Shown here piece by piece: positions 43,040 through 54,584 of a stretch of 64,000 nt of DNA. The position numbers were made by a program, and so were the translations under genes. The notes under the pieces are model-generated. The model saw only the letters and a list, made by a program, of their open reading frames with translations. It had not been told where the DNA came from and did no database searches. Origin of the DNA: Diploptera punctata (lineage: Eukaryota; Arthropoda; Insecta; Blattodea; Blaberidae); assembly GCA_030220185.1 (NCBI GenBank), contig JASPKZ010001241.1:372001-436000 (forward strand). The letters run 5' to 3'. Numbering within the stretch: position 1 is the stretch's first letter; each line of letters opens with the position of its first letter.

Positions 43040-44425
43040 ATACAGTTTATTTATGGACGGCAATGAGAAATATGAATATATGTGATAAATGGATTAATAT
43101 TGTTAGGAGGGCCTATAGCAATACAAAAGCTAAAGTAAAAATACAGAATAATTTAACAGAGGAATTCACAGTGAATAAAGGCCTTAAGCACGGATGCAGT
43201 TTGTCACCAATTATTTTTAACATTTATTTAGACCAGGCTCTTAACTTACGGTATAAAAAGTGTTCTGAATTGGGTGTTCCTATAGGAGGAAAAGTACTGC
43301 ATTCATTGTTGTTTGCAGATGATCAAATAATTTTTGCAGGGGATGAAGATCATATGAAATATATGATAAATAAACTAATGGAAGAAGTAACAAATGGGGA
43401 CTGAATATAAATTTACATAAAACAGAATATATGTGTTTGGGAAAGGATGTGGATGACCTCATACTCGAAACAGAGAAAATAAAAAAATGTGATTTTTTTA
43501 AATATTTTGGGTCAATAATTACAAGTGTCCACCGCTGTGGTCTCGAGGTAGCGTGCTGCCTTCTCACGCAGCGGGCCCGGGTTCGATCCCCGGTCGGGGC
43601 AGTTTTTCTGGGTGAGGTTTTTATCGGGGTTTTTTCTCACCTGTAAGTCAAATGTCAGGAAAACTTAAAGGCCCAAACGGTCCTCGAAATCATATGGCCA
43701 TCATCATCACCCTTATCATTATCATCATCATCATCACCATCATCCGTCACCGGTGTGGAAAACAACGGGAAGCTACCACGCCTGCACAATTCCCTAGTAA
43801 AGCTACAAGCATAGCATGAAAATGCTATAATTGCAGTGAAGGACCTGCCTTCGGGCAGAATTACTATGGATGGATGGATAATTACAAGTTTAGTTACCTG
43901 CGAGAGAGATGTACAGACTAAAATTGCAATGGCAAAAAATGCAACTAAGACATTACATGGAATAATTTGGAACAAAAATATTATAAAGGAAACTAAAATG
44001 AAAATTTATAAGGGCATAATACAGAATATTTTGTCATATGGAAGTGAAACTTGGTCTTTCACGGAAATGCAAAAGAATAAAATTAGAACAGTTGAATTTG
44101 ATTATTTTAGAAGAAGCCTCCAAAAAACAAGACAGGATAAAATACGAAATTAATTCCTTTGGAGAGAAATAAATGTCACCACATCAGTTCTTAAGAGGAT
44201 TGAAAATCAAACGCTTAAATGGTATGGACATGTACAAAGAATGGAAAATGAAAGATGGCCAAAAAATATATACCGATGGTCACCCCCTGGAAGAAATAAT
44301 CGTGGCAGACGAGGATGGAAATGGAAAACCTACGCCAGAACTATAATGGATGATAGGAATTTGGAAGAGGGAGATTGGAATGATAGAGACAAATGCAAAC
44401 TGAAGACGGCAAACCTATAAATGGG
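43040..44425 (+). mobile_element. RTE-type LINE split by a SINE-1 insertion
   Basis: The RT portion opens with NMNICDKWINIVRRAYSNTK and GLKHGCSLSPIIFNIYLDQA (about 43180-43240), then LLFADDQIIFAGDEDHMKYM with FADD at 43312-43323. A frameshift near 43403 leads to NINLHKTEYMCLGKD. The YLG-type block KYFGSIITS is cut by a SINE at 43527-43877; the reading resumes as ITSLVTCERDVQTKIAMAKN, LHGIIWNKNIIKETKMKIYK and LSYGSETWSF. After further shifts it gives LKWYGHVQRMENERWPKNIY and a Gly/Arg-rich tail ending near 44420. It is 5'-truncated and inactive. The C-terminus resembles the copy at 51271. Confidence 0.85.
43527..43877 (+). mobile_element. SINE-1 copy e with 12-bp target-site duplication
   Basis: It begins GTCCACCGCTGTGGTCTCGA, has B box GGGTTCGATCCCC, GGTGAGGTTTTTATCGGG, a CATCATCATC centre and CACCGGTGTGGAAAACAACG, and ends in GGATGGATGG. 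ATAATTACAAGT flanks both sides (43515-43526 and 43878-43889). The insertion splits a LINE reading frame, so it postdates that LINE. Confidence 0.95.
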
Positions 44426-45049
44426 GGAAAGTCGAAGAAGGAGACATACAGTTTAGCAAGAGGCCCCTCTGCATATACTGGACCGGGAAAACAGCCTTGT
44501 CTGAAACCAGGCTAAAACTCAAAACTAATTTTCTTACGCTTATTTATCTATAGATGTCAGTAAGTGATATATAGTAAACACATCGTTTCAGTGATGCGTG
44601 TAGTTGACATCAAATGTATTACTTGAATTTTGAAGGTTGTATCTTTACCTTGCCGCAGTGAAGTACGATGTTTGCAACTTAAATGACCCCGAGAGATATC
44701 CCAGCAATAGTATTACTGCCAAAAGTGTTAACTCATGCCGGACAGGTCGAAGGCGATAAGCCAGACGACAAAAATTACCTTGGTCGAAAGATTAACGATT
44801 TTTCACCGTAAAAAGACAAACGCCAAGAAACATGAACGTTGGTTCCACTGGGGCAACTTTTTCGGAGATAAATGAATCCCCAATTCGGTTCTCCGGGCGG
44901 GGACTGCTTCAGGGATTGCATGCCAAAGGCTCTAACACACGGACATGTTCCTAGGAACCAAGAATGCTGTGGCATTTTATAGTAGTGGTGACACTAGAAA
45001 TATTAAGGAAGTAATTAGTTAATTCACCATTGGATATAGTTGCTTCTCA

Positions 45050-46790
45050 AGAAAGTTAGATGGCCAGGAGAACGAAATCAGGAACAAGGTAGCTATGAAT
45101 TATACTATTGGGGAATTTTGCAGACCTGGATTTAGAACGGGGTTTTTAATCCGAAGGAGGATCCTCTCGGCTATCCGATGTATCAAGTTTTTTCAGTTAT
45201 AATATATCATACATAATTCTAAAAGGTAAACGACATGACTTTGTAATCGTAAATGTACATGGCCTCCACAGAAGATAAAGATAGCATGATCAAGGATGAG
45301 TTCTATGGAGAATTAAAATGCGTATTTGACAGTCTTTTATGATATGTTATAAAATTGTCTTAGGATATTTAATGCAAATGTGGGGCGGGAAGATATATTC
45401 AGACCAACAATAGGCAAATTAAGTCTTTATGAAGATAGTAACTACAGTAAGTTATATTAGTCACCATTGCCATATCAAAAAATCTTAATGTTAAGAGTAC
45501 AACATTCCAGAATACGCATGTTCATAAATATACCTGGACATCTCCGGATGGTGAAACTCGGAACCAGATCGATCTTGTATTACTGGACAAACGCTGACCT
45601 AGTAGCAACACCGATATTAGGCATTTAGAGGGATACTATGGAATTTCGATCATCATCTGGTCAGGGTGAAAACAAGAGATCAGTTATCGCTTATGAGAGT
45701 AAGAAATGCAAAAGAGGATTCTGAAAAGTTTCAGTTAAAAAAAACTTGATAATTGATTTATTTCAGCAAGAATAACTGAAAAATTGTAATGGAATTGAAA
45801 TATTGGAATCTAAAGATGAAAATATGACAAACGAAGAATAAACCGATATAAATAAAGAATACGAGGTTGTAATTGACATTATTAAATTATTAGCATCAGA
45901 AAGCATAGGTTATTTTAATAAGAGGAACTATAAAGAATGGTTTGATGAGGAATGTGAATACATTGTAAATAAAAGCAAGGTAGGAAAAATTAAGAGGTTA
46001 CACGAGCCAAATTAAGTAAATTCTGAATAATTGGGTAGCAATAAACGTGAAATCACTAGGTTATGGAGTAAAGAGGGAATATTGAAATGAGAGGTATAAT
46101 GATTTTGAAATGAATGATAAATATAGAACCAACAGATTATTAAATCAGGGAATTTGGATAGAGAAGAAATAATTTCAAGCCAGAACAGACAGTATCAGGA
46201 ATGAAAATAAGTAATAGTTGCAAATACGAAGAGCATAATAAATATGGGAAAGTTACTTCAATCAGCAAATAATATTGTGAATGCAGAACAGGACATGGAA
46301 GAGATTAATTTACAGAAAGACGAAATATTAGCCACAGAAACAACTCCATTAGAGTTTAAAATGGCAGTAGAAACATTAAAGTTGTATAAGGCATCAGGTT
46401 CAGTTGATATCCCAATAGCACAGATGAAATCAGGGAGATAAAAATAGTTGTTTATGATACATCGGTTGCTCAGTATAATTTGGGAAACAATCTAAAAGAA
46501 AGGAGATAAAATTGATTGCAACAACGATAGGGGGCATTTCATTATTTTCAACTTCGTACAAAATTCTAACAAATATATTAGTAAGCAGACTTACTCTCTC
46601 TATTGATGATATAATAGGACATTATTAAATTTCGTTTAGAAGAAACAGATCTAAACCAGATCAAAATTTCAGTATAAGACAGATTTTAGAAAATAAATTG
46701 GAATATACTGGCACTGAACATCAACTATATGGAAATTTAAAAAAGGCATATAATTCAATTAAGATGATTAAGTAAATGGTAAGATGCTAA
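45050..46790 (+). mobile_element. RTE-type LINE: endonuclease and RT start, 3'-incomplete
   Basis: The EEP endonuclease is traceable through frame changes: TGFLIRRRILSAIRCIKFFS near 45137, HDFVIVNVHG near 45233, FNANVGREDIFRPTIGKLSL near 45370, YTWTSPDGETRNQID near 45532 and SDHHLVRVKTRDQL-like near 45650. Linker and RT entry follow: KEWFDEECEYIVNKSK near 45936, then DEILATETTPLEFKMAVETL and KLYKASGSVDIPIAQMKSG (46320-46437). A degraded fingers region (KKGDKIDCNN near 46498) extends to about 46790. It resembles the 5' part of the GTAA-tail family. Many stops are present. The segment 44780-45050 may hold its decayed start (FYSSGDTRNIKEV near 44976). Confidence 0.75.
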
Positions 46791-46799
46791 AGTTTTAAA

Positions 46800-49700
46800 T
46801 TTCTAAAAATGTTTGACTTATTCGAATTTGTCTAAATGTCACAACGGGTAGGTGCGAGTGGGGAAACAGTTTTCAAGTTGCAAGTTTTAACATACAAACA
46901 CTGTCATTTTATTTCTGTACTCTTTCATGATAACAGTTATAAGATATATAATAAAGAACATTTTTCTGTGTTCCTTTTGCCTTTTATTAGCAACTCCTCT
47001 CTTCATTTGTATAGTGCATATTAAACCTAAACGTTCTAAGCCTAATTATGTTATAATAAAATGTGCTGTAAATTTTCTGAATAGATTAGGTGGTTTTTCC
47101 ATTTCAAAGATCTGTAATCACGATTGCTAAACATAATAGATATTCTTAGTTATGACTATATATTTCATGAATGTAATCTTTGAGCATTTTGGCATAAAAT
47201 AAATGATGAAATAATATCTGTATAATTTAACGGTTTACACTTAGGCTTTAATGTGAGAACGATTGGTCGAGAACGGTCAGTATAACACGAAAATAAGTCA
47301 CCTGACTGTTGTCATATAGTAACAATTTTATTATTCCCGTGTATATTAGTAACTTTATGCAAATACAGACACGATATGCAGCATGTCAATAACAAACTCA
47401 ATGTAAACGTGCCGGCATATAACAGAAAACACTATATTTTTTCTCATGCATGTTAACAATCTAACTAAAAGTTTCGGTCGCTTACGTACACTAGTTCACT
47501 ACTTTATCTTGACACAAAATATTATGTTTTGTGAGCTAAAGTAGTATGAATGAGGCAGACTGCACGCGCATGCGTATGAAACAATCGACAGACTCGCTAT
47601 AACGATTTTCATGCTTTCAGATATCTGGCAGCCTCTGTAAATTTCGTTTCTTCCCAAAGTATTCGGATCAGAAGATATGAGGCTCTTACAAACTAGACAA
47701 TAAATCACAAGATATTAAGTTTAGAAACCATATGTTTAGAAATATTAGTTCATTTTCGTGTTTTAATAATACTTCCTCTATAAATGTTATACATTTTTAA
47801 GAACACTCCGTATTTGAAAAGCAATTATAACGAAGGCATCTAAATATAGCACGTATTTGTTTTAAAAGAACGGTTGGTTTTATGAGGCAGGGATCGTTGA
47901 AAGGAGAAGTTGAAGTGAATTAAGTGGCATGAAACCGCTTTACAGCTGTCGAAACTGATGCTAATGTTATTCAGAAGCGATGACCCAATATATTCTCGGG
48001 CTTACTTGCTCTAAAAAAATCCATAGTGACTATTTTTATTGGACTGTTTTCCTAAACTGACAAACATATTTGTTAGAGTATGCAATATGCAAAAACATAT
48101 GTTATTGTGGTTATAAGTATGGCACGATATATTCGCGATGAAATTAAAAACAATTGCAAAAGCACCACATGGAATTTGTGAACATACGAGTACCAGTATT
48201 CCTATCATAGTTTTAAATTAGCTAGAGAACGTAAAAGTCTTGACATGGAAAGTTAGTTCAGATATGAGTTTTATTAGGTGTTCGGAATATGGATTAATGA
48301 TTGAATTATTATTTTAGGACTTACGTGCGCGGTATGTTCGTTTGAATTATTGCTTTCTCAATTTTATAAACTCGTCCATCGAAAGGTTTACTTAAGATTG
48401 AGACTATTTCTAAAAAAAAATAAACTTGCATTGTTTTGTCAGACTTGATTTGTGAAATCCACTGCCACAGAAATGTACTCTGAAACCTGGTTGATCCTTA
48501 ACGTGAGTTATTTTAGGGACTTACCTGATAAGGATATATTTCGTTTCAAACTGCATAGCTAATACGAATGACAATCTTTAAACTCATTGCTGTTTGATTT
48601 GCCATTTTTAAAAAAATAATTCTCTGGTGATCTTATTTTTCCTGCTTTACCAAAACAATAGAGCTATATAGAATTGGGTAACATCTTCAGGATTCGCTTC
48701 ACTGAATTTTTTGGCGTAGAGACTTCTCAACTACAAAATTTAATAACTACTCACAGTTTTCAAAATAAACGATTTGTAAGTTGGGTACCTTTATTTTCTC
48801 GAGTCAAACTACATTCTTAAAGGAAGCATATGTGTTGAATGGCCATCAGGTAAAGCATAATTTTCCTTTCCATCTAAACAGTTCAGTGTATCGAAGAAAG
48901 ACTGACACCATTTCATAAATATATTTTCATTTATATGTCTTCTTTCCGGGTTATAGGAAAAATTGTCCCTGGAGAAGCTAAAACACGTAATCCTTCTGGA
49001 GAACATATGTATTTATAAATCAATAGTGGTGGAACGAATTGCCCTACATCACTTTAATATCAAACTAATATGGCTGAAGGAGCACTTTCTTCTCTGTCTA
49101 TGGAATACACACCCATTTTAGTTTTCATAATAATAATCTTTCCAGGATTCTTTCGATTGATGATTGCATTATATTAATATATGCGATAAATAGATTGGCT
49201 TTGTGATAGTACTGTTTCATACATTTTTAATGCAGGAATCTAACAAAATATACTATAAACATGTCAACGAGAAAATTGATTGAATACATTATAGAAGTAT
49301 AACTAATAATTGTTTATCAGAAAATTAGGATTGCTACAATGTTAGGGTATGTGATAAAAACTGCACATATTCTTGAATTTTCTTTCTATAAATATGAGAA
49401 AAACTAGAAACGGAATTCATTTAGTTAGTTTTACACTTTTTATTCAATCATTAAAAATAATTTACTTTCGTACTAATATTTTATAATGTAATTTACAGTG
49501 CAAAGTTAGCAAAATAATATATCTCCGGAAAAGATGCGGTATGTTTACAAGGAAATCACAATTAAAACCCTTCTTCATCGAAAGAACATATGCAGTTACT
49601 TTAAATGTAAACTTTTAAGTATCATAAATGAAGAGAATGGAAGTTATTGACATAGAACATGAATATTTTCAGAGACGAAACTTTTATTGACTTGAAAATT

Positions 49701-50005
49701 AATATATACAAGTTATTATGTCTGCCATACTGGCCTAAATTAAAAAAAAAAGTGAAATTAAGCAAAATTGAAGCAAACATATTTTAAACAGTATGCTTAG
49801 TTCATAATTCCAATGTAAAACACCCTTCGTATTCACAAATTTAGGTGATGTGATGTCCATATAAAGCATACGGTGCCATAAATGACAGGTGCAGTTGTGA
49901 TTTGATAAGTCATCCGCGTTTAGCACAAACACTATTTTCTCCATTTAAACGTTTATACAATTTCTGTTCTCGGAACTAGGGTTACAAAATTCTATATGAT
50001 ATTCA
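46800..50005. other. Unassigned 3.2 kb
   Basis: This is the longest interval with no recognisable element or gene. Frames are 60-70 codons, with no family motif, no splice-consistent chain that I can defend, and AT-rich composition. It is a candidate for intergenic or long-intron sequence. Confidence 0.5.
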
Positions 50006-50007
50006 TT

Positions 50008-50856
50008 GTTCAAATGCCCTTACATTTCTGTTTCCAATATAATTGATATTGAAGGAACGTGGAGCGCGAAAACCCCTTTCAATACTGTTTCCTATATTAT
50101 ACCTTTGAACTTGCTTTACAGTGGAGAGCTAAACATCATTACAGTAGTGTTTCAGATATTATACACTTGTTGTTGCAGGATAGTGGAGCGCGACACACCC
50201 AAACAATACCGTTTCCAACATGATCTCTCTGACTTTGCAGGGTAATTAAGAGCAAAGCACCCTTACAGTGCCGTTTTTAAGATGATAACTCAAAAGTAGT
50301 ATGATAATAAATCACAAAACACTCAGAGTACTGTTGGCAACAGGATCCCTCTAAAATATCAGGATAATTAAGGGTGTAGCACCCTTACATTATAGTTTGT
50401 AAGATGATAACTCTAAAGTTGTTAGATAGTGAAGCGCGAAACACTCGTACAGTCAGTTAGCAACATTATTCCTATGAAATTGTAGGATAATTAAGAGTGA
50501 AACATCCTTACAGTACCCTTTCCAACATGATAATTAGATGTTCCTGTACTGTGGAGCGCGATACACCCTTGGAGTACTCTTTCCTTCATGATCTCTCAGA
50601 AGTTGCAGAATATTGAAGCGCAAAACACTCTAAGAGTACTGTTCCCAAACATGATTCCTCTGAAGTTGTAGAATAGTGAAGTACTAAACACTCTTACAGT
50701 ACAGCGTCCAATAAGATATTCTGAAATTTCAGGATAGTAAATCGCGAAACACACTTCAGCTACCATTTCCAACATGTATTCTCTGAATTTACAAAGTATT
50801 AGAGCGCGAAGCACCCTTACAGTATTGTTTATTTCGGAAGTTGCAGGAGAGTGGAG
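50008..50856. repeat. Decayed minisatellite, about 13.5 units of 61-62 bp
   Basis: A unit of roughly GTTTCCAACATGATTCCTCT, GAAGTTGCAGGATAGTGGAG and CGCGAAACACCCTTACAGTA plus CT recurs with strict spacing. Unit starts are near 50030, 50087, 50149, 50211, 50273, 50333, 50395, 50456, 50518, 50579, 50641, 50704, 50765 and 50827. Intervals are 57, then 60-63. Individual units differ at many positions, so the array is old. Frames read through it are periodic artefacts. Confidence 0.9.
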
Positions 50857-51249
50857 ATTAGTTCATGCTAATTAAAATTGATCAGATTAGACAGTTAGAA
50901 CGACGTCTGAAAAATAGTTTTGCTTACTGAAATAACTGATTTCTCTAATATAAGGATTTGTTTTCTGTTGCTTTTAGTTTTATTACATTCAACTAAATGA
51001 CACATCATAGGAACAAAATAGAAAATTAAATCGCAAAGATAATCTGTAATACCCTTATAATAATTATATTGTTATTGAGCTATTTAATATATGTTATATT
51101 TTGTTAACAATTAAACTACTATTTCTTTTTATAACAATCACCATTTCAAATTTTATATTATTTGTTAAACGAAACTCGTATTTTGCGAATTGCTACAGTA
51201 TTTGCGTCCCTTTAATTTTTAAATCTCGCATATATTACAATTATAATTT

Positions 51250-51990
51250 TTTGTAATTATTAATTCTTTCATGATGAGAAAACTTCTAAATGCTTTTGAA
51301 ATAGGAGGATTAGGAGTAAACATGGAAGAAACTGAATATCTTGTAGTAGGAGGAAGTGGACGAGATATATCCCTATCCCAAGGAATTATTAGAGCTGTTA
51401 AAAAAGTTAAATATTTGGGATCACTTATTGATGAATCAGGGAGTTGTAAAGCTGAAGTAGATAGCAGGTTAGTACAAGCACGAAGAGCCATAAAAATGTT
51501 GAATGGAGTACTGTGGAGTAGGACCATGTCAAACCACACGAAGAAGAGGATTTTGAAGTCTGTTGTGGAAAGCATAATGACTTATGGTGCTGAGGGATGG
51601 ACTTTGGTAGAGGGACAAAAAACTAAGATCTTGGCAGTGGAGATGGATGGAATAAGACGCAGTGCCAGGGTGCCCAGTTTGGAAAGAAGAAGAAATGAAG
51701 AAGTGAGGCAGATGATGGATATGGAGGAGACAGTGGTGGAAAGGATCGAAAGACGAGCTCTTCAGTGGTATGGCCACGTCAGGAGAATGGAGGATGATAG
51801 GTGGCATAAAAATCTTTTGGAATGGTCACCTTCTGGTAGAAGGAAACGGGGCAGGCCAAGAACAACTTGGAGAGGAGAGATCCATAGATTGATGAACGAC
51901 CGAGGTCAGGATGAGGATGAATGGCGTGATCGGCAAGAATGGCGAATGGGAATACAGGGTAACCGCTGAAAAGTGGAGAGGCCCTCAAAA
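51250..51990 (+). mobile_element. RTE-type LINE C-terminal half, open frame
   Basis: An uninterrupted 232-codon frame (51271-51969) covers the end of an RTE-type ORF: GLGVNMEETEYLVVGG, VKKVKYLGSLIDESGSCKAE (YLG block), RRAIKMLNGVLWSR, ILKSVVESIMTYGAEGWTLV, ILAVEMDGIRRSARVPSLER, RRALQWYGHVRRMEDDRWHK, RRKRGRPRTTWRGEIHRLMN and a stop. The palm FADD motif and all upstream domains are missing, so this is a 5'-truncated copy and not an active gene. Lack of stops suggests a fairly recent insertion compared with its neighbours. Confidence 0.85.
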
Positions 51991-51994
51991 GTGA

Positions 51995-52500
51995 AAGTAA
52001 GTTAATTCTTTAAAGTAACTTTTTACAGGAAAAATGATAATGAAATTTCCTGATATTGGATAACTTTATTCTTTTACTTTTAACACTCTCACTTATGTTA
52101 AATATTGTTGAAACGTTCCCTCTACATTATCTGGGAATGTATGTTTATATATTCTTATTGTTCCTTTAAAATGCGTTAATTTATAACACTAGTTCAGTTG
52201 GCCTGTAAGCACACGTTCTTGCGCCATTGTAAAATTAACACATCTCGTCACATGTTGTGGTCTCCTGGTGTGATGTAGTGAAATGGTGTGGAGTTGGTCG
52301 CAATTAACAATCCAGTCCTGACAGCAGTTGATATTTCCATGCGTGATTATTCTTGGTTAGCTATTTCAGACATGACGTCATATGATATCAGGTTGAATTG
52401 TGGGAATAATCGATATGTTATTTTAGTTGGCACTTAAAAACTAAATGTCTAAGGGAATCAATAATTACTTATTGGTTATGCATTGTATAATAGAAGGATA
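51995..52500. other. Unassigned segment
   Basis: No gene or repeat recognised. Confidence 0.5.
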
Positions 52501-52506
52501 CTATGA

Positions 52507-52960
52507 TGCGAGGCTGGGAAGTGGTTTTTACAGAATCCAAGAAAAATGTTTAAAAACCAAGCGATAGCGAGGTTTTTAATTTCCGAGATTCTGTAAAACA
52601 CCTCACAAACGTGCGTTGTACATTATTTTTTGCGCGATGGTGTTTTCAAAATAATACAGAGTAGTAAAATATTAACTTCTTTGTTGGAAATATTTGCGTT
52701 CATTATAAACAATTGACTAACATAAACATTGTGGGCAATGATTATTATTTGAAGCAACAGGAGGTCTTGAGAACAATTATTGATAACTTGGCCGCAAGTA
52801 CGTATTTATTGTTTTATATTGTTTCAAATATAAATGTAATATTACAGTATAGTTATTTAGGCTGGCAACCCCGAAATGTAGGAAGTTGAACTTTCAATAA
52901 TTGTCGCCATTGCTGGTAAGTAGGCTACGACAAAACGCACTATCGCGTAAAAATATAATT
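52507..52960 (+). repeat. Structured repeat M2, copy B
   Basis: This is the inverted counterpart of 12280-12855. It carries a nested hairpin near its start: outer arms TTTTACAGAATC (52526-52537) and GATTCTGTAAAA (52587-52598); inner arms TTAAAAACC (52550-52558) and GGTTTTTAA (52571-52579) around AAGCGATAGCGA. Downstream landmarks TTGCGCGATGGTGTTTTCAA, TTTGCGTTCATTATAAACAA and GGCAACCCCGAAATGTAGGA match copy A in order. Element class unknown. Confidence 0.7.
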
Positions 52961-52979
52961 ATATTACATATAGTATTAT

Positions 52980-53635
52980 TATACTTACTTACTCATTGGC
53001 ACTATCAAACCCGTAGGTTCATGACTGCGCGGACATAAGCTCTCCATACATCCCTATCCTAAGCTAATGTTTTCCAATCATTTCCTGTATAATCTACTTC
53101 CCTCAAATCATAGTTTATGTTATTCTCCCACCTCATTCTTGGTCTACCAACTGAGCGTTTTCCCTCTGGCTTTCCTATAAGAAGCTTCCATGCAAGTCTT
53201 TCATTCCCCATACGTGCAACATGTCCTGCCCAACACAGTCTACGAGACTTAACTGTTCTTATTACATCTGGCTTCCTATAAAGACCATGTAGTTCATTGT
53301 TATGTAGTCTTTTCCATTCACCTGTCTGTTCATCTCTCTTTGGTCCAAAAGTTTTCCTAAGTACTTTATTCTCAAATACTTGTAATCTCCTTTCCTCCCT
53401 TAAAGTAAGAGTCCATCTTTCGCACCCATATAATATAACTGGTAGAATAATAGTTTTATATATTTTCAGTTTAACGTTTTTTGAAAGGAGTTGGGACATC
53501 AAGAGTCTCTGCAATGCATAATAACATGCATTTCCAGAATTGAGCCTATGTTTAATTTCTTTGTGCATCTGATTCTTATTTGTGATTATTGTTCCTAGGT
53601 ATTTGAATTCAGCCACTTCCTCAAAATTAGGCCTA
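52980..53635 (-). mobile_element. RTE-type LINE (GTAA-tail family), antisense, copy e
   Basis: An open minus-strand frame (53059-53616) reads MAEFKYLGTIITNKNQMHKE, LNSGNACYYALQRLLMSQLL, IYKTIILPVILYGCERWTLT, RRLQVFENKVLRKTFGPKRD, LHGLYRKPDVIRTVKSRRLC, WAGHVARMGNERLAWKLLIG and RSVGRPRMRWENNINYDLRE. It then continues through the family's terminal WRAYVRAVMNLRV-type block with a shift near 53055. The 3' end is TTACTTACTCATTGGCAC (complement of the GTAAGTAAG tail). It starts just upstream of the YLG block, so it lacks endonuclease and palm. Confidence 0.85.
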
Positions 53636-53639
53636 GGCC

Positions 53640-53954
53640 TATAGTAAAAATAAATCTTCCAATTATAAAATTCAAGTAATTACGATTTCAAATCCATTCA
53701 AATTCCTTGAATCTTTCCTAAACAAGTATTGTTTTATATAAATATTTAATTAGATTAATAAAATGCAGAGATAAATATAACTATTTTTTATGCGTTAAAT
53801 ATGAATAATAATTATAATTTAAAACTATGTTTATATAAAGAAGTTCAAGAAATATAGGGGGTTGTAGATATGTTGCCGGTAAGCATTTTGAGATATATAA
53901 CTATGATTTCCGTCAAATTATAGAACTTATCACTTGTTAACCCTTATGTCGTGA
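53640..53954. other. Unassigned segment
   Basis: AT-rich, nothing recognised. Confidence 0.45.
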
Positions 53955-54290
53955 TGTGGCTGCGGTGTAACCTAGTGGTTAAAGCATGATGCCTTGGCGC
54001 GGTACTACGAGATTTGCGCTGTTTATAGTCTCCATGAAGAAATACATTTTCTCATCCAACTTCGACCAATATGGGGCCGGTGCCTATCAGCACCATAAGG
54101 CATTTGGTTAGCTATAATAAGTAGCTGCTCCAAGTTGAGGAAACCAACAGTTAACAGTGGAGAACCCGACATGCTGAAAGCATGTAATCCCTACACTGGC
54201 TCGTTAATAGTCTATTTCTGTGATTGACACATGTGGATTTGAGGCCACGGGTCTTCAAGGCCTGTCGCGGCATGCAGTTTCGTTTTTTAT
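53955..54290 (+). mobile_element. SINE-2 copy
   Basis: Head GTGGCTGCGGTGTAACCTAG, TGGTTAAAGCATGATGCCTT (A-box region). The body has TTTATAGTCTCCATGAAGAA, GGGGCCGGTGCCTATCAGCA, GCATTTGGTTAGCTATAATA, GAACCCGACATGCTGAAAGC and ACACTGGCTCGTTAATAG. It matches 14475-14801 in reverse complement order. Confidence 0.75.
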
Positions 54291-54584
54291 ATAGGCCTAC
54301 CACCACAGGTAAAAAAAAATCTTCTTTTACAGAAAATATATAATTGTCTGCATGTTTATTTTAGTACCTTGTTTCTAATGACTATAGTTCGTGATTGTAT
54401 AATTACGGACCCTACGAACACTGTATACGTTTCAAGAAATAAAGTGTTCTATTCGGCAGGAGTTGGTTATCACCCCACTTCCCTAGTTACTTTTCACAGA
54501 ATAATACTTCGGAGAATATCTTTATCAGTATTATATTTGATGCAATAGGCCTATTATCACACTCTTATAATTAATAAGGTCTAT

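Noticed and set aside
50596..50814. 72-codon minus-strand frame with internal repetition
   Set aside because: Its periodicity is that of the 62-bp minisatellite.
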